A stretch of DNA of 64,000 bases, from positions 14,788,589-14,852,588 of the forward strand of contig NC_056052.1 of NCBI RefSeq assembly GCF_004379255.2. Direction: 5' to 3'. Positions 20,365 through 31,031 of this stretch are shown in pieces (position 1 is the first letter of the stretch; every line of letters starts with the position of its first letter). The translations under genes and the position numbers were made by a program. The stretch is from Salvia splendens. Taxonomy: Eukaryota > Streptophyta > Magnoliopsida > Lamiales > Lamiaceae. The notes beneath the pieces were generated by a model. It worked only from the letters and a program-made list of their open reading frames with translations, ran no database searches and had not been told where the DNA came from.

Positions 20365-23300
20365 ATGGAGCCAAGGATAGCTGGACGACCCCGAGGAAGA
20401 GGAAGAGGAAGAGGACGTGGTAGAGGGCCGCACCGCGAGCCCGAGGGACAACGTGTAAACCCTCCACCACCATCCCCACCTCGATCACCTTCGCCTCCAC
20501 CTGCTCCGACAGTGGATAGAACTGTCGTTAATACCTTTTTGAAAAAGAAACCACCAACATTTGACGGAAAAGGCGACCCCGCTGAAGCAGAATCGTGGAT
20601 ACGTGCGCTAGAGCGCCTGTTTGACTTACTGCAGTGCACAGATGATGAGCGTTTGATATGTGCCTCACTCCAATTAACAGGGTCAGCAGATTATTGGTGG
20701 GAGGCCCGCAAAAAGACAATGACCCTGCATCAGCTAGAGGGCCTAACTTGGGAACAATTCAAGACAGGAATCTATGACAAGTACATCCCCAAGAGCTATA
20801 AGAAGCAAAAAGAAACAGAGTTCTACAACTTGAAACAGGGACGAATGTCAGTGATGGAATATGATCGCGCCTTCTTTGACCTGTCCAGGTATGGAGCTGA
20901 TCAAGTGGACACGGATGAAAAGATGTCCGAGAAATTTTGTGCTGGCTTGAGGCACGAAATAAGAGTAGCATTGGCTAGCCGTGGCGGACTACCATATTCC
21001 GAAGCTCTAAAACTGGCCCTAGATATCGAAGCTGCACTGCCAAAAGAAAGACTGACACCCAACCCTACAAATATGTCATTTCAGACCTCGTCCCAAGCCC
21101 CAAGGGACAAAAGGAAGTGGGAAGGGAACCAGAACCAGTGGGGACAAAAGAAGCCATGGCATGGACCACCCCGCCCACAAAACTTTGCAAGGCAGCCTAC
21201 CTTTAACCCGACAGGAATCACTCAACCAAGGCCCAATCTTTGTCCCAAATGCAACAAGCTCCACAGCGGAATCTGCAGGGCCAGAGAGATCACTTGTTAT
21301 ACTTGTGGAAAGTATGGCCACATCGCCAGGAATTGTCGAAATGGACCTCAGGGAAGAAGTGCACCAACCAACCAGCCAGCACAACGGCAACAACTGCGAG
21401 CTCTACAGTCAGGCACTCAGGACAACCAGGCCCCGCGTCCACAACGCCCGAGCCTCTCAACACAAGCCAGGGTATATGCAGTGGGACAAAACCAGCAGAG
21501 CAATAACCATGGGAACCTAGCAGGTATGGGCACCCTACTAAACGTACCTATTGTCCTATTGTTTGATACTGGTGCTTCGCACTCCTTTATATCAACTTCG
21601 TGTGTAAGCACTTTAGAACTCACACCAGAACCAGCCGAACCTATAGTAAAGGTGTCCTCACCAGTAGGGGGAGTTATAGAAATCACACAAAAATGCTCGA
21701 ACCTAGAAATCATACTCGGAGAACGTAAGGTTATTGTTAATAACTTGGGGGTCATAAAAATGGAGGATGTCGATATTATACTAGGGATGGAATGGTTAGC
21801 CAAAAACTACGCCACAATCAAGTGCAGTGAAAGACAGATTTCCTTCCAAACTCCAGGAGAAGGGCAAGCTGAATTCCATGGAACCACTATGAATAAGCGC
21901 AAATCCATAATTTTGGTCCTACAAGCAGCCGCGCTTGTAAGAAAAGGGTGTTCCGCCTACCTCGTCTACTTAAGCGAAGAACAGAAGGAAGAAAAGAAGA
22001 TTGAAGCTGTGAAAATCGTACGTGAATTTCCAGACGTGTTTCCTGATTCGTTGCCCGGGTTACCCCCAGACAGACAACTGGAATTCACCATTGACTTAGA
22101 ACCAGGAGCTGCGCCAATCTCAAAAGCGCCGTACCGAATCGCCCCAAAGGAACTGGGAGAGCTCAAATTACAACTACAAGAACTTTTAGACCTGGGTTTT
22201 ATCCGACCCAGTGTGTTGCCATGGGGAGCTCCTGTACTTTTCGTCAAAAAGAAGGATGGGACATTGAGGATGTGCATAGACTACCGAGAATTGAACAAGG
22301 TGACACTCAAGAATAAATACCCATTGCCAAGGATAGATGATTTGTTTGACCAGCTTAAGGGGGCCAGTGTATTTTCTAAGATCGACTTAAGATCCGGGTA
22401 CCACCAACTGAAAATCCGGTCTGAAGATGTACCCAAGACAGCTTTTCGCACCAGATACGGTCACTACGAATTTGTGGTAATGCCTTTTGGATTAACCAAT
22501 GCCCCTGCGGTGTTCATGGATTTGATGAATCGCACATTTCACCCATATCTCGACAATTTCGTCCTAGTCTTCATAGACGACGTCCTCATCTACTCGAGGA
22601 ATAGACTGGAACACGCTGAGCATCTAAGAACTATCCTCGAAACATTGAGAACCGAGAAACTCTATGCTAAATTCAGCAAGTGCGAATTCTGGCTCAATGA
22701 GGTTAATTTTCTTGGACACATAGTAACGGCAGAGGGAATTCGGGTAGATCCAGCAAAGGTAGAGGCCGTACATATCTGGAAATCACCAACCAGCCCGAAC
22801 GAAATTCGGAGTTTTCTAGGATTAGCTGGCTACTACAGAAGATTCATCGAAGGGTTCTCAAAAATTGCCAGGCCAATGACGCAACAACTCAGAAAGGGCA
22901 TCAAGTTTGTGTGGACCCCTGAATGCGAAGCTAGCTTCCAACTGCTAAAAGAGAAACTAACTACCGCTCCCGTGTTAGCCGTGCCAGAACCAGGAACAAA
23001 TTACGTGGTGTACACAGATGCTTCGAAAAATGGACTCGGGTGTGTCCTAATGCAGAACGGGAAAGTGATAGCTTACGCATCGAGACAACTCCGACCCCAC
23101 GAACTGAACTACCCCACCCACGATCTGGAATTAGCAGCTGTAGTGCATGCACTGAAAATTTGGAGGCACCACTTATATGGGGTTAAGTGTGAGATTTTCA
23201 CGGATCACAAGAGTCTAAAGTACTTCTTCGAACAAAAGGACCTGAACATGCGACAGAGGAGGTGGCTCGAGCTGGTGAAGGATTACGATTGCAGTATAAA

Positions 23301-24909
23301 CTACCATCCTGGTAAAGCAAATGTGGTAGCTGACGCACTGAGTCGAAAGTCTCAACAACTAACTTGTCTGCTTACCCGAGAGGAAGCACTGATACATGAC
23401 TTCACCAAGATGAGGATAGAAATAGTACAAGCACCAGAGACGGTGAAAGCTAAAATCGCAACTTTGGTGCTGCAGCCCGACCTGAGAAAACGAATAGTTG
23501 ACGCCCAAAGACACGACGAAGCTCTGGAGAAAATACGAATGAAAGTGCGAGCCGGTGAGCAAATCATTTATAGGGAAGAGGCGGACAATGCCCTCACTTT
23601 TGAAGGAAGATTGTGTATACCAGCCAACCCGGACATAAGGAATGAAATATTGATTGAGGCACACGATACCCCATATACCGCTCACCCTGGAAGCACAAAA
23701 ATGTACCAGGATCTAAAAAGAAAATTTTGGTGGGACGGTATGAAAAGAAGCATCGCAACGTTTGTCGAGAGATGTCTAACTTGCCAACAAGTCAAGGCAT
23801 TGCACCAACGACCTTACGGGAAATTACAACCCTTAGAAATTCCTGAGTGGAAATGGGAACACATTGCCATGGATTTCGTGACAGGCCTGCCCAGATCCAA
23901 GCGTGGAAATACTGCCATTTGGGTAATCGTTGATCGACTCACGAAAAGTGCTCATTTTATCCCTATTCCCATCACGTATGGATCCGAGAAACTAGCACAG
24001 TTATACGTACGGGAAATCGTGCGTCTACATGGAGTGCCTGTGTCCATCACGTCAGACCGAGACTCGAAGTTTACGTCCAGATTCTGGCAAACCATGCAAA
24101 AGGAATTAGGTACGAGATTAAACTTCAGCACCGCATTTCACCCCCAGACTGACGGGCAATCCGAAAGGACAATTCAAACCCTGGAAGATATGTTAAGGGC
24201 CGTCGTACTCGATAGAAGAGAAAGCTGGGAATCCATTTTGCACCTGGTAGAGTTTGCCTATAATAATAGCTATCAAGCCACCATCGACATGGCACCTTAC
24301 GAGGCGCTATATGGAAGAAAATGTCGGTCTCCACTCTATTGGGACGATGTGGGGGAGAGAAAAGTTTTAGGCCCAGAGTTCGTGGCAGAGATGATTGAAA
24401 TTGTGAGACAAATTCGAAGTCGGATTAAGGAAGCGCAAGACAGGCAAAAATCCTACGCCGATGAGCGTCGAACGGAATTACAATTTAACATCGGAGAGAA
24501 AGTCTTTTTGAAAGTATCCCCTTCCAAAGGAATAACCAGATTTGGACTCAAGGGTAAGCTAAAACCACGATACATTGGACCCTATGAAATTCTGGAAGAA
24601 GTGGGACCGGTAGCATATCGTTTGGCATTACCACCCAATTTTTGTAATGTGCACAACGTATTCCACGTCTCCCAACTACGAAGGTACGTGTTCGACCCGA
24701 AACATGTGATTCATCACAAAGAAATCGCTTTAGAACCTGACCTGAGGTACGAAGAAAAGCCGATAGAAATACTAGACCGGAAAGTGCAACAGCTTCGGAA
24801 CAAGTCGATTACTACAATAAAGGTTTTGTGGAAAAACCACGGCCATGAAGAGGCAACATGGGAACTAGAAGAGAAAATGAAAGAAAAGTATCCCGAACTT
24901 TTTGTCTAG
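20365..24909 (+). CDS. gag-pol: Tekay-inner gag-pol polyprotein (1514 aa, intact)
   Basis: One uninterrupted frame. The Arg/Gly-rich N-terminus (about 7-22) is followed by capsid (about 70-240; [22 protein letters not shown]) and two zinc knuckles (C293-C304 atypical; C311 onward [14 protein letters not shown]). Then come protease [10 protein letters not shown] (Asp401), RT with [13 protein letters not shown] (Asp738), RNase H (TDAS, Asp885), and integrase with an HHCC finger and catalytic Asp1170, Asp1231, Glu1267 (D,D-35-E). The C-terminal chromodomain covers about 1425-1514 ([18 protein letters not shown]). The chromodomain class of chromoviruses steers insertion to methylated-H3 chromatin. 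All catalytic residues are present and the length is normal for Tekay, so it may be functional. Confidence 0.97.
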   Translation: MEPRIAGRPRGRGRGRGRGRGPHREPEGQRVNPPPPSPPRSPSPPPAPTVDRTVVNTFLKKKPPTFDGKGDPAEAESWIRALERLFDLLQCTDDERLICASLQLTGSADYWWEARKKTMTLHQLEGLTWEQFKTGIYDKYIPKSYKKQKETEFYNLKQGRMSVMEYDRAFFDLSRYGADQVDTDEKMSEKFCAGLRHEIRVALASRGGLPYSEALKLALDIEAALPKERLTPNPTNMSFQTSSQAPRDKRKWEGNQNQWGQKKPWHGPPRPQNFARQPTFNPTGITQPRPNLCPKCNKLHSGICRAREITCYTCGKYGHIARNCRNGPQGRSAPTNQPAQRQQLRALQSGTQDNQAPRPQRPSLSTQARVYAVGQNQQSNNHGNLAGMGTLLNVPIVLLFDTGASHSFISTSCVSTLELTPEPAEPIVKVSSPVGGVIEITQKCSNLEIILGERKVIVNNLGVIKMEDVDIILGMEWLAKNYATIKCSERQISFQTPGEGQAEFHGTTMNKRKSIILVLQAAALVRKGCSAYLVYLSEEQKEEKKIEAVKIVREFPDVFPDSLPGLPPDRQLEFTIDLEPGAAPISKAPYRIAPKELGELKLQLQELLDLGFIRPSVLPWGAPVLFVKKKDGTLRMCIDYRELNKVTLKNKYPLPRIDDLFDQLKGASVFSKIDLRSGYHQLKIRSEDVPKTAFRTRYGHYEFVVMPFGLTNAPAVFMDLMNRTFHPYLDNFVLVFIDDVLIYSRNRLEHAEHLRTILETLRTEKLYAKFSKCEFWLNEVNFLGHIVTAEGIRVDPAKVEAVHIWKSPTSPNEIRSFLGLAGYYRRFIEGFSKIARPMTQQLRKGIKFVWTPECEASFQLLKEKLTTAPVLAVPEPGTNYVVYTDASKNGLGCVLMQNGKVIAYASRQLRPHELNYPTHDLELAAVVHALKIWRHHLYGVKCEIFTDHKSLKYFFEQKDLNMRQRRWLELVKDYDCSINYHPGKANVVADALSRKSQQLTCLLTREEALIHDFTKMRIEIVQAPETVKAKIATLVLQPDLRKRIVDAQRHDEALEKIRMKVRAGEQIIYREEADNALTFEGRLCIPANPDIRNEILIEAHDTPYTAHPGSTKMYQDLKRKFWWDGMKRSIATFVERCLTCQQVKALHQRPYGKLQPLEIPEWKWEHIAMDFVTGLPRSKRGNTAIWVIVDRLTKSAHFIPIPITYGSEKLAQLYVREIVRLHGVPVSITSDRDSKFTSRFWQTMQKELGTRLNFSTAFHPQTDGQSERTIQTLEDMLRAVVLDRRESWESILHLVEFAYNNSYQATIDMAPYEALYGRKCRSPLYWDDVGERKVLGPEFVAEMIEIVRQIRSRIKEAQDRQKSYADERRTELQFNIGEKVFLKVSPSKGITRFGLKGKLKPRYIGPYEILEEVGPVAYRLALPPNFCNVHNVFHVSQLRRYVFDPKHVIHHKEIALEPDLRYEEKPIEILDRKVQQLRNKSITTIKVLWKNHGHEEATWELEEKMKEKYPELFV

Positions 24910-24942
24910 GTACTTTTTAAATTTCGGGACGAAATTTCTTTT

Positions 24943-24950
24943 AAGAGGGG
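24943..24950 (+). other. Polypurine tract of Tekay-inner
   Basis: AAGAGGGG lies five bases upstream of the 3' LTR, preceded by ttcgggacgaaattt, which is also present in the other two Tekay elements. It serves as the plus-strand primer. Confidence 0.85.
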
Positions 24951-24955
24951 TAGTA

Positions 24956-26793
24956 TGTAACGGCCCGCTAAGCCAATTTTATTAGGAACAATATTATTAG
25001 CTTGGTTATTTATATAAGTAACTTTTATACGGTTACATCCGAGTTACGATTGATTTTCGTTGTTGTTTGTTTTGACGTTAGGCAAGTAGACAGAACACAT
25101 CAATATATATATTATACCTATATAAATATAATAAATTAATAAATAAGTCCCATAATCAAAATTTTAATGTTCGATACATCCAACAAAACTTAAATTTATA
25201 CAATGTATGTTTTAAGAAAGCGGGTACTTTAACTCGGACACCACGAGCTTGAACCGAGTTTCCTCCTGCACCAAATTAAACAGTAAATATACGAATAGTA
25301 TAATAAAATGGATTAAATATAAAGAAAGGAATAGATAGACTTGATCAGATTTTTTTGGCAGCAGCAATTAATGTGCATTAAGTGAGATGTCAGAATGATC
25401 TTCTTTTTTTTTTTCCTCTCTGGCAGAAGAATGATCGGGTGATTTGTCACACCATCTATTATACTCCTAAATATATATATTTCCCAACCAACAATCACTT
25501 TCACTACCCCACCACCAAACAATATACACCTCCTAATTACTCCCAACAAAGCAGAAAGAGAGAGGACGTAGCAGTGGAAGTTCAGTAAAGAATTTTATTA
25601 ACACAAAAAAAAAGGTAGGTAACATTAAACATAAGATTTCTTTCCCTTCTTCTTTCCATACATGCATATATGTAATATTTTAGCCACTGCCAAAAAACCA
25701 ACAATTTACAATTTTATCAAAGAACATAGAAATAACAATTTCTAGCAAAGGGCACATAGACGTAACTTAGATAAAATCTGCTGCCCCATCACCAATTTCT
25801 AAGTCTCGGATATCCAAGAACACACATTTATTTTTATATAAAGGCTGGAACTTTAGAAGATGTAGAATAAGTATCATTCCTTACCTCTCGGAAATCGGCG
25901 TCGGCGGCTGGAGGGGGAGGGAGATCCTCGGCGACGACGGCTGGGCGGACCCGCGACGGCGGTGATCCGCAGCGGCGATGGTGGCGCGACGGTGAAGAGG
26001 GGAGAGAAGAGAGAGAGATGAGGGAGAAGGGAGCACCGATCTACTGTTTTCCGGAGACGACTGGACTGCCGGAGGAGGGCGGCGAAGCCGCTGCCTCTGC
26101 ATGACGGCGGTGGAGGAGGATCCGCGGTGGTGGCGGATCCGCGGCGGCGGCGACAGATCGGGAGAAAGAGGGGGGGCGGCGGCGTGAAGCTGGAGTGGGA
26201 GAGAGAGAAATGGAGAGAAGGGAAAAGAGGGATGAGGAGAGGGGGGACCACCGCCGGAGGTGGCGGTGGCGCGACGGCGGCAGCAAGGTGTGAGGGGGGG
26301 GAGGCTATTTTTTTTCATTTTTGTTTGTGAATGAGAGAGGAAGAAGAAGTCCTAGGTATTTGAAGGGATGTGGACTTTTTGGACTTAATTGTTGGGCTTA
26401 GCATTTTTATTTTACTTGGGCCATGGGAGTGAGGAAATTAATATGAGCCCATTTCTTTTAAAATCATAATGGCTGATTTAATTAGAGGGAGGCCCAATGT
26501 TCGAATTTAATTATTGTGAGCTAAAAATGGGAGAAGAGGCTCGGCCCAGTTTCGAAAATGGTGTCATTTGAGAGAAAATAAAATGCTAAATATTAGCCTA
26601 AGTTTTAAAATATGATTTTATTAAGGTTTATATTAATTTTTTCTAATGATGTAATTAAACTAAAACAATTGATCTTGGAATTTATTTTAGTGCTTTACGT
26701 TAAAAATTTTAGTGACACATAGAGTGTCACTTAGTCGGAGTCGAAATAGCAACAAAGTAGTAATAGATAATGTAAGTTTTAGAAAATTCTTAA

Positions 26794-26842
<49 letters not shown>

Positions 26843-27832
26843 TAAAAATAAAATAATATGGTTAAACCTTGAAATTTTCTTTCTCATTTAATTATATTAG
26901 TTTGAAACTAAATTAGTATTTCCTATTGTGATATTTTCAAAAGGGTACGTTCGCAAGTAACGTTGGAACGAAAGGTTCAAGTTAAAGGAACTAAACGAAT
27001 AAGGTGAGCTTTCCTATGCTAGACTACAAATCGCAATTTATGAGAACGCGAACACATGTTCGTGATCTTTAGAGATGTTGTCTTGCCATAAATGTTTTGT
27101 GTATGATGCCTATCTGTTTGGCTAAGGCCAAGTGAATTATGAATGATGACATATGTGAATCGATTCGATTGTGAGTCCTGGTAGGATGGTGTCCCTACTT
27201 GGAACCTCTGACCGTAAACGGCAGAGAAGGTGACCGTGCGAGAACACCATCTCGACGGCACAATGTGATCAGATACGGCTAAGTACAGGAAAGAGGGCCC
27301 AATGTGAATATTTTTAGTAAGCTCGGGTCTTTTCAATAAAACCCCGAGTATTACTGTGATGATGGCTTGACAATATTTTCAAATGTATATGTGTAATTTT
27401 CGGCAATATGTTCACTGAGTACTTTTGTACTCAGCCCTGCATATATTTTTAAATGTGCAGGTTGAGTCGTGGAAAGGGGGAGGGACAAGTGCTGTGGAGA
27501 GCAAGCTAGTAGCTAACTATGAATAAAACTCTCGGAGGTTCATGTCTCCACACATGGACCGCGTTCTTTTGTTTCCGCTATGCCGGTTAAAAAAAAAAAG
27601 AAATGCCTATTTTACTTTTGACTCTGATAAACATGAGTTGTATGAACAGTCACTCGATTCTGTATAATCGAGCGTATTTTGTTATAAGTATTTTCCTTGC
27701 TTGACTTCATTTTTGCGTGTCTCGCTCTGCATGGGCTTTAATTTCCCCTAAATTCTATCCCCGCTTCTTATAATCCATCCTTAGTCACGGTTTTCCGGGT
27801 TATGCTATCCTTAGCTAACTGCGGTCGTGACA
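24956..27832 (+). repeat. 3' LTR of Tekay-inner (2877 bp)
   Basis: Nearly identical to the 5' LTR. Differences seen are four substitutions clustered at 26107-26160 (partner 16740-16792), a shorter T-run near 25404 and one extra AAT unit near 26800. Confidence 0.95.
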
Positions 27833-27837
27833 CGTCC

Positions 27838-28561
27838 TTCCTAGTCGGCCGGTCTCGTGGGCGAATAGTGTGGCCACACTTTCGTCGCACTGTGATTGTG
27901 ATTGATGGATAGATGTGGAAAATGGGGAGATAAATTTGTCTGGCCAGACTTGAATATTTTTGTGTTTCTCGTGATATTTCTTACTATATAAAACTCGAGA
28001 TCACTGGTATGAATGACATAACTTATTAAAATGTTTTCGGCATGAGCCCATTGAGTACAACAAGTACTCAGCCCTGCATATTATTTTTCTTATGTGCAGG
28101 TTGAGCGGGATGTTGCGGTGGATGTTGAGCTGGCTTAAGTACCTAGGATGCGTTGTGTCCTCATACATAGGCGCTATCCTTGACTCTCCTTTAACCTTAT
28201 TGTTTTTCCGCTGCTATAATTTGAACTATGTCTCAAGACTTTAACCTTCTCTTTATATTTTGTGTTTGAACATGTATGGTGGTGTTAGGTTTCAAACAAG
28301 TATTTACGTTGTCTTTTGAAAATGGTGTTCTCCGAGATTTAAGTTAAACGTTTATTTTATTTTATAAGTCTAATTTTTTCCGTTGCTCTTTTAAAAGCAT
28401 TTTACCTTAAGTCTTCTCAAAAATATTTATAACCTTACACTTCTTAAAACTAGGTTGTTTTCCTTTCTTAAGTTAATTAAGTCTTCTTTTAAACTGTTAT
28501 CCATGCATGTCGGTCACGATAGCCGCGGTTGTGGTACCCCTTTGTATGGGCGGTCGTGACA
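27838..28561 (+). repeat. 5' LTR of Tekay-outer, second part
   Basis: Resumes after the CGTCC duplication and matches 36611-37356 of the 3' LTR. It ends GGTCGTGACA. Confidence 0.93.
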
Positions 28562-28564
28562 GAG

Positions 28565-28578
28565 TGGTATAAGAGAGC
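28565..28578 (+). other. Primer-binding site of Tekay-outer (degenerate)
   Basis: TGGTATAAGAGAGC, three bases after the LTR, differs from the canonical tRNA-iMet site by a substitution and an insertion. Confidence 0.75.
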
Positions 28579-28702
28579 TTAGTGTTTCGCTCTGGTCTGA
28601 GAGTCTTCTTTTGTCTTATGTCTAGATTAGTGAATCCTTATTGACTAGAAGTGTCATGAATGCTCAACATCCACAGCATCACGCTCAACCAATGAAAGTG
28701 AG

Positions 28703-29118
28703 GTATGTATTATTTGTTGAAGGCATGTGAGATAGATGCATGAAATGGATGACGATATGATATGACGATTGACAAGTTTATACATGTGAATGAACGATAT
28801 GCATGAGGATGAGTTGTACTGGGATGACTATGTGAGCATGATTGCATGTTTGCGTGGAATGCGAGTATGATTGACATGATAATTAAGACATGAATGGTAT
28901 GTACAAACGTGATATCGATATAGTACGAATACGTGGGAGCATGAACTTAGTAATGTTTTTGGATGTGTACCATGTGCGAGAATACCACGACGTTAGCATG
29001 AAAAGATATGAAGCCGTAAAATAATATTAAACATCAAACTACGTGACAAACTTAAGAACCGTTTCAAACAAACGATAATGCCATGTGTGTTTTAAAAGAA
29101 ACTTTCGTTTTCACGTAG
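28703..29118 (+). other. Putative leader intron of Tekay-outer
   Basis: The donor AG/GTATGT at 28703 follows cacgctcaacc, which also precedes the Tekay-inner donor. A TAG acceptor at 29116-29118 directly precedes the ATG of the pre-gag ORF. The sequence between is otherwise diverged from Tekay-inner. Not experimentally supported. Confidence 0.38.
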
Positions 29119-29724
29119 ATGGCACGAACTAAACGAACCGCGCTTAAGAGCAGTCAGTATAGTGCCAGAATGCGACAAGCGATATACGATTACGACCACT
29201 ATGAAAGAGAGGAAGGCAAAGCCTTGAGAGTGGTTGTCGCCCGTTTTGAAACCCTATGGCGAGACGTCTGCGGGTACCATGTATCGGCCTATGGAGGCAT
29301 AAGAAGGCTAATTGAGTTGATGCCCGACAATTGGGAGTCTTGGATGGAAACAACAGCCAGTCGGTTCACGTGGTACGAACCAAGAAACCAGATAATGGCC
29401 GGCGACATGAAAGGTTTCCTGAAGGCCCTAACGTGTGCTTTGATTGACTCACGTTCCGAGCGACCACCGTCGACAGAAGAAGGGAAAGATGAAACAGTAT
29501 GGGAAGACAAAGACGTGATCGAGGTTAAACCCACGGTAGAAAGAGAAGCAGTACCACAAGAAGGGATGGTTCCGGGTTTTGAGGATGATTATGTGGAAGA
29601 TAGCATGGACATCGAAGAAGCCCTCCGCATGGTTGACGAGTATCACGTAGAAGAGGACCCAGAGGAAGGGGAAGACCCGGAAGAGGAAGAGGACCCGAAA
29701 GAGGAAGTGTATAACGATGGATAG
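29119..29724 (+). CDS. Pre-gag ORF of Tekay-outer (201 aa), uncharacterised
   Basis: An intact frame in the same position as the Tekay-inner ORF at 18963. Residues about 30-115 (VVVARFETLWRDVCGYHVSA, then YGGIRRLIELMPDNW) align with that protein without gaps by eye, sharing F, LW, Y, GI, RLI, L, P and W positions. The C-terminus (about 140-201) is strongly acidic with DPEE-type repeats. The N-terminus, MARTKRTALKSS, is absent from Tekay-inner and resembles the tail of histone H3. The frame is still open although gag-pol of the same element has many lesions. Confidence 0.72.
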   Translation: MARTKRTALKSSQYSARMRQAIYDYDHYEREEGKALRVVVARFETLWRDVCGYHVSAYGGIRRLIELMPDNWESWMETTASRFTWYEPRNQIMAGDMKGFLKALTCALIDSRSERPPSTEEGKDETVWEDKDVIEVKPTVEREAVPQEGMVPGFEDDYVEDSMDIEEALRMVDEYHVEEDPEEGEDPEEEEDPKEEVYNDG

Positions 29725-29951
29725 TTAGATGCCGTTTTGTTTTCTTAAGTTGTTATGACGATGGCAGTAGTACCTTTTTGTTTCCAAACGAGTACTATGT
29801 TTTTCCTTTCCACGTTATCTATGGAAGTTCCACTTTTTGCATAACTTTACGTACTTGTCTTTTATCGCATCGTATCGCACGCGTGCATGAAAGTGGTGAT
29901 GTTTTAATAACGATGTTCTCACAACGATGCTAACATATGTTTTAGATCAAC

Positions 29952-30911
29952 ATGCCCCCAAGACGTAGACGTGGTCTGCATGTGGAGAACAACGTGGGGG
30001 AACAGACAGAGGGAGGTGTCGGGAATCCACCCCCGCCTCCACCACCACCTCTACCCCAACCAAACGAAAGGGAGTACATCAAAGCCTTCCGGAAAGAGAA
30101 CCCACCCAAATTTGATGGATTGGGAGAACCCCCAAAGGCGGAGGCATGGGTACGCGACCTTGAGCGTATCTTTGACTTTATGGAATGTAAGGATAGGGAA
30201 CGCCTGGCCTGCGTGACTTATCAACTGACAGGACCCGCTGATTTTTGGTGGGAAACCAAGAAGAGAACCATGGACCTCGCTCGCCGCGAGGGGCTTACTT
30301 GGGAAGAGTTCAAGGAAGAAGTCTACAACAAATATGTTCCCATGAGTTATCGGCGGGCGAAGGTAGTGGAGTTCCACACTTTAAAACAAGGAAACATGAC
30401 GGTCACGGAGTACGACCGCGCCCTATGTGAGATGACCCGTTATGCGCCAGAATTGGTAGACACAGACGAGAAGATGGCTGTGAAGTTTCGTTCCGGCCTT
30501 AGACCCGAGATAAGGGTAGCTGTGGCCAGTCGAAGGGGAATTCCTTATTCTGAGGTGTTGGGTTGCGCTCTAGACGTGGAAGAAGCGCTGCCCAAGAATG
30601 AGAGGACAACAAATCCTACACCGTCCGCACCGCCATCGAACTTTAGAGACAAGAGGAAGTGGGATGGAAACCGAGCTCCTTTTGACAACAAGCGTCGTTT
30701 TTCCACTTTTCGGCAACCGCAGAATCATGGGCGCCAAATTGTGCCACAGCAGAGGGGAAACCCGCAGAGAGCACCCTACTGTAGTCGGTGCTCCAAGCAT
30801 CAAGTTGGGGAGTGCCGAGTTGGAGGCGTTCGGTGTTATGCCTGCGGCGGGAATGGGCACATGTCTCGAGAGTGCCCAAATAACAACAAAGGTGGAACGA
30901 AGAATGGGTAA
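29952..30911 (+). pseudogene. gag: Tekay-outer gag (319 aa, stop before protease)
   Basis: Homologous to the N-terminal part of the Tekay-inner polyprotein: MPPRRRRGL, then WVRDLERIFDFMECKDRERL, DFWWETKKRTMDL, and two knuckles (YCSRCSKHQVGEC; CYACGGNGHMSREC). A TAA at 30909-30911 ends it. The protease-RT frame at 31032 is in phase, and a second TAA lies near 30989, so the parent had one continuous gag-pol frame. A branch-point-like CTAAC (29930-29934) and TTTTAG (29940-29945) just before the ATG could act as a splice acceptor. Confidence 0.9.
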
Positions 30912-31031
30912 GGACAGAGGCCACCCCAACAGCCACAACCAATCCGACAAGTGGCCCCACAGCAAGCGAGGGCATATGCGCTAAGGGGAAATTAAGGGCA
31001 GGAACCCCAAGCCATCAAGGGCAAGGAGAAT

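Larger units (their letters stand above)
15588..27832 (+). mobile_element. Tekay-inner: near-pristine Ty3/gypsy chromovirus (12.2 kb)
   Basis: LTRs 15588-18463 and 24956-27832 start TGTAACGGCC and end CGGTCGTGACA. The perfect duplication CGTCC lies at 15583-15587 and 27833-27837. The LTRs are almost identical: I noticed four substitutions plus length changes in homopolymers and in the AAT repeat over 2.88 kb. PBS, pre-gag ORF, an uninterrupted gag-pol and the polypurine tract are all present. It is the most recent insertion in the nest and the only element here with complete coding capacity. Confidence 0.97.
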
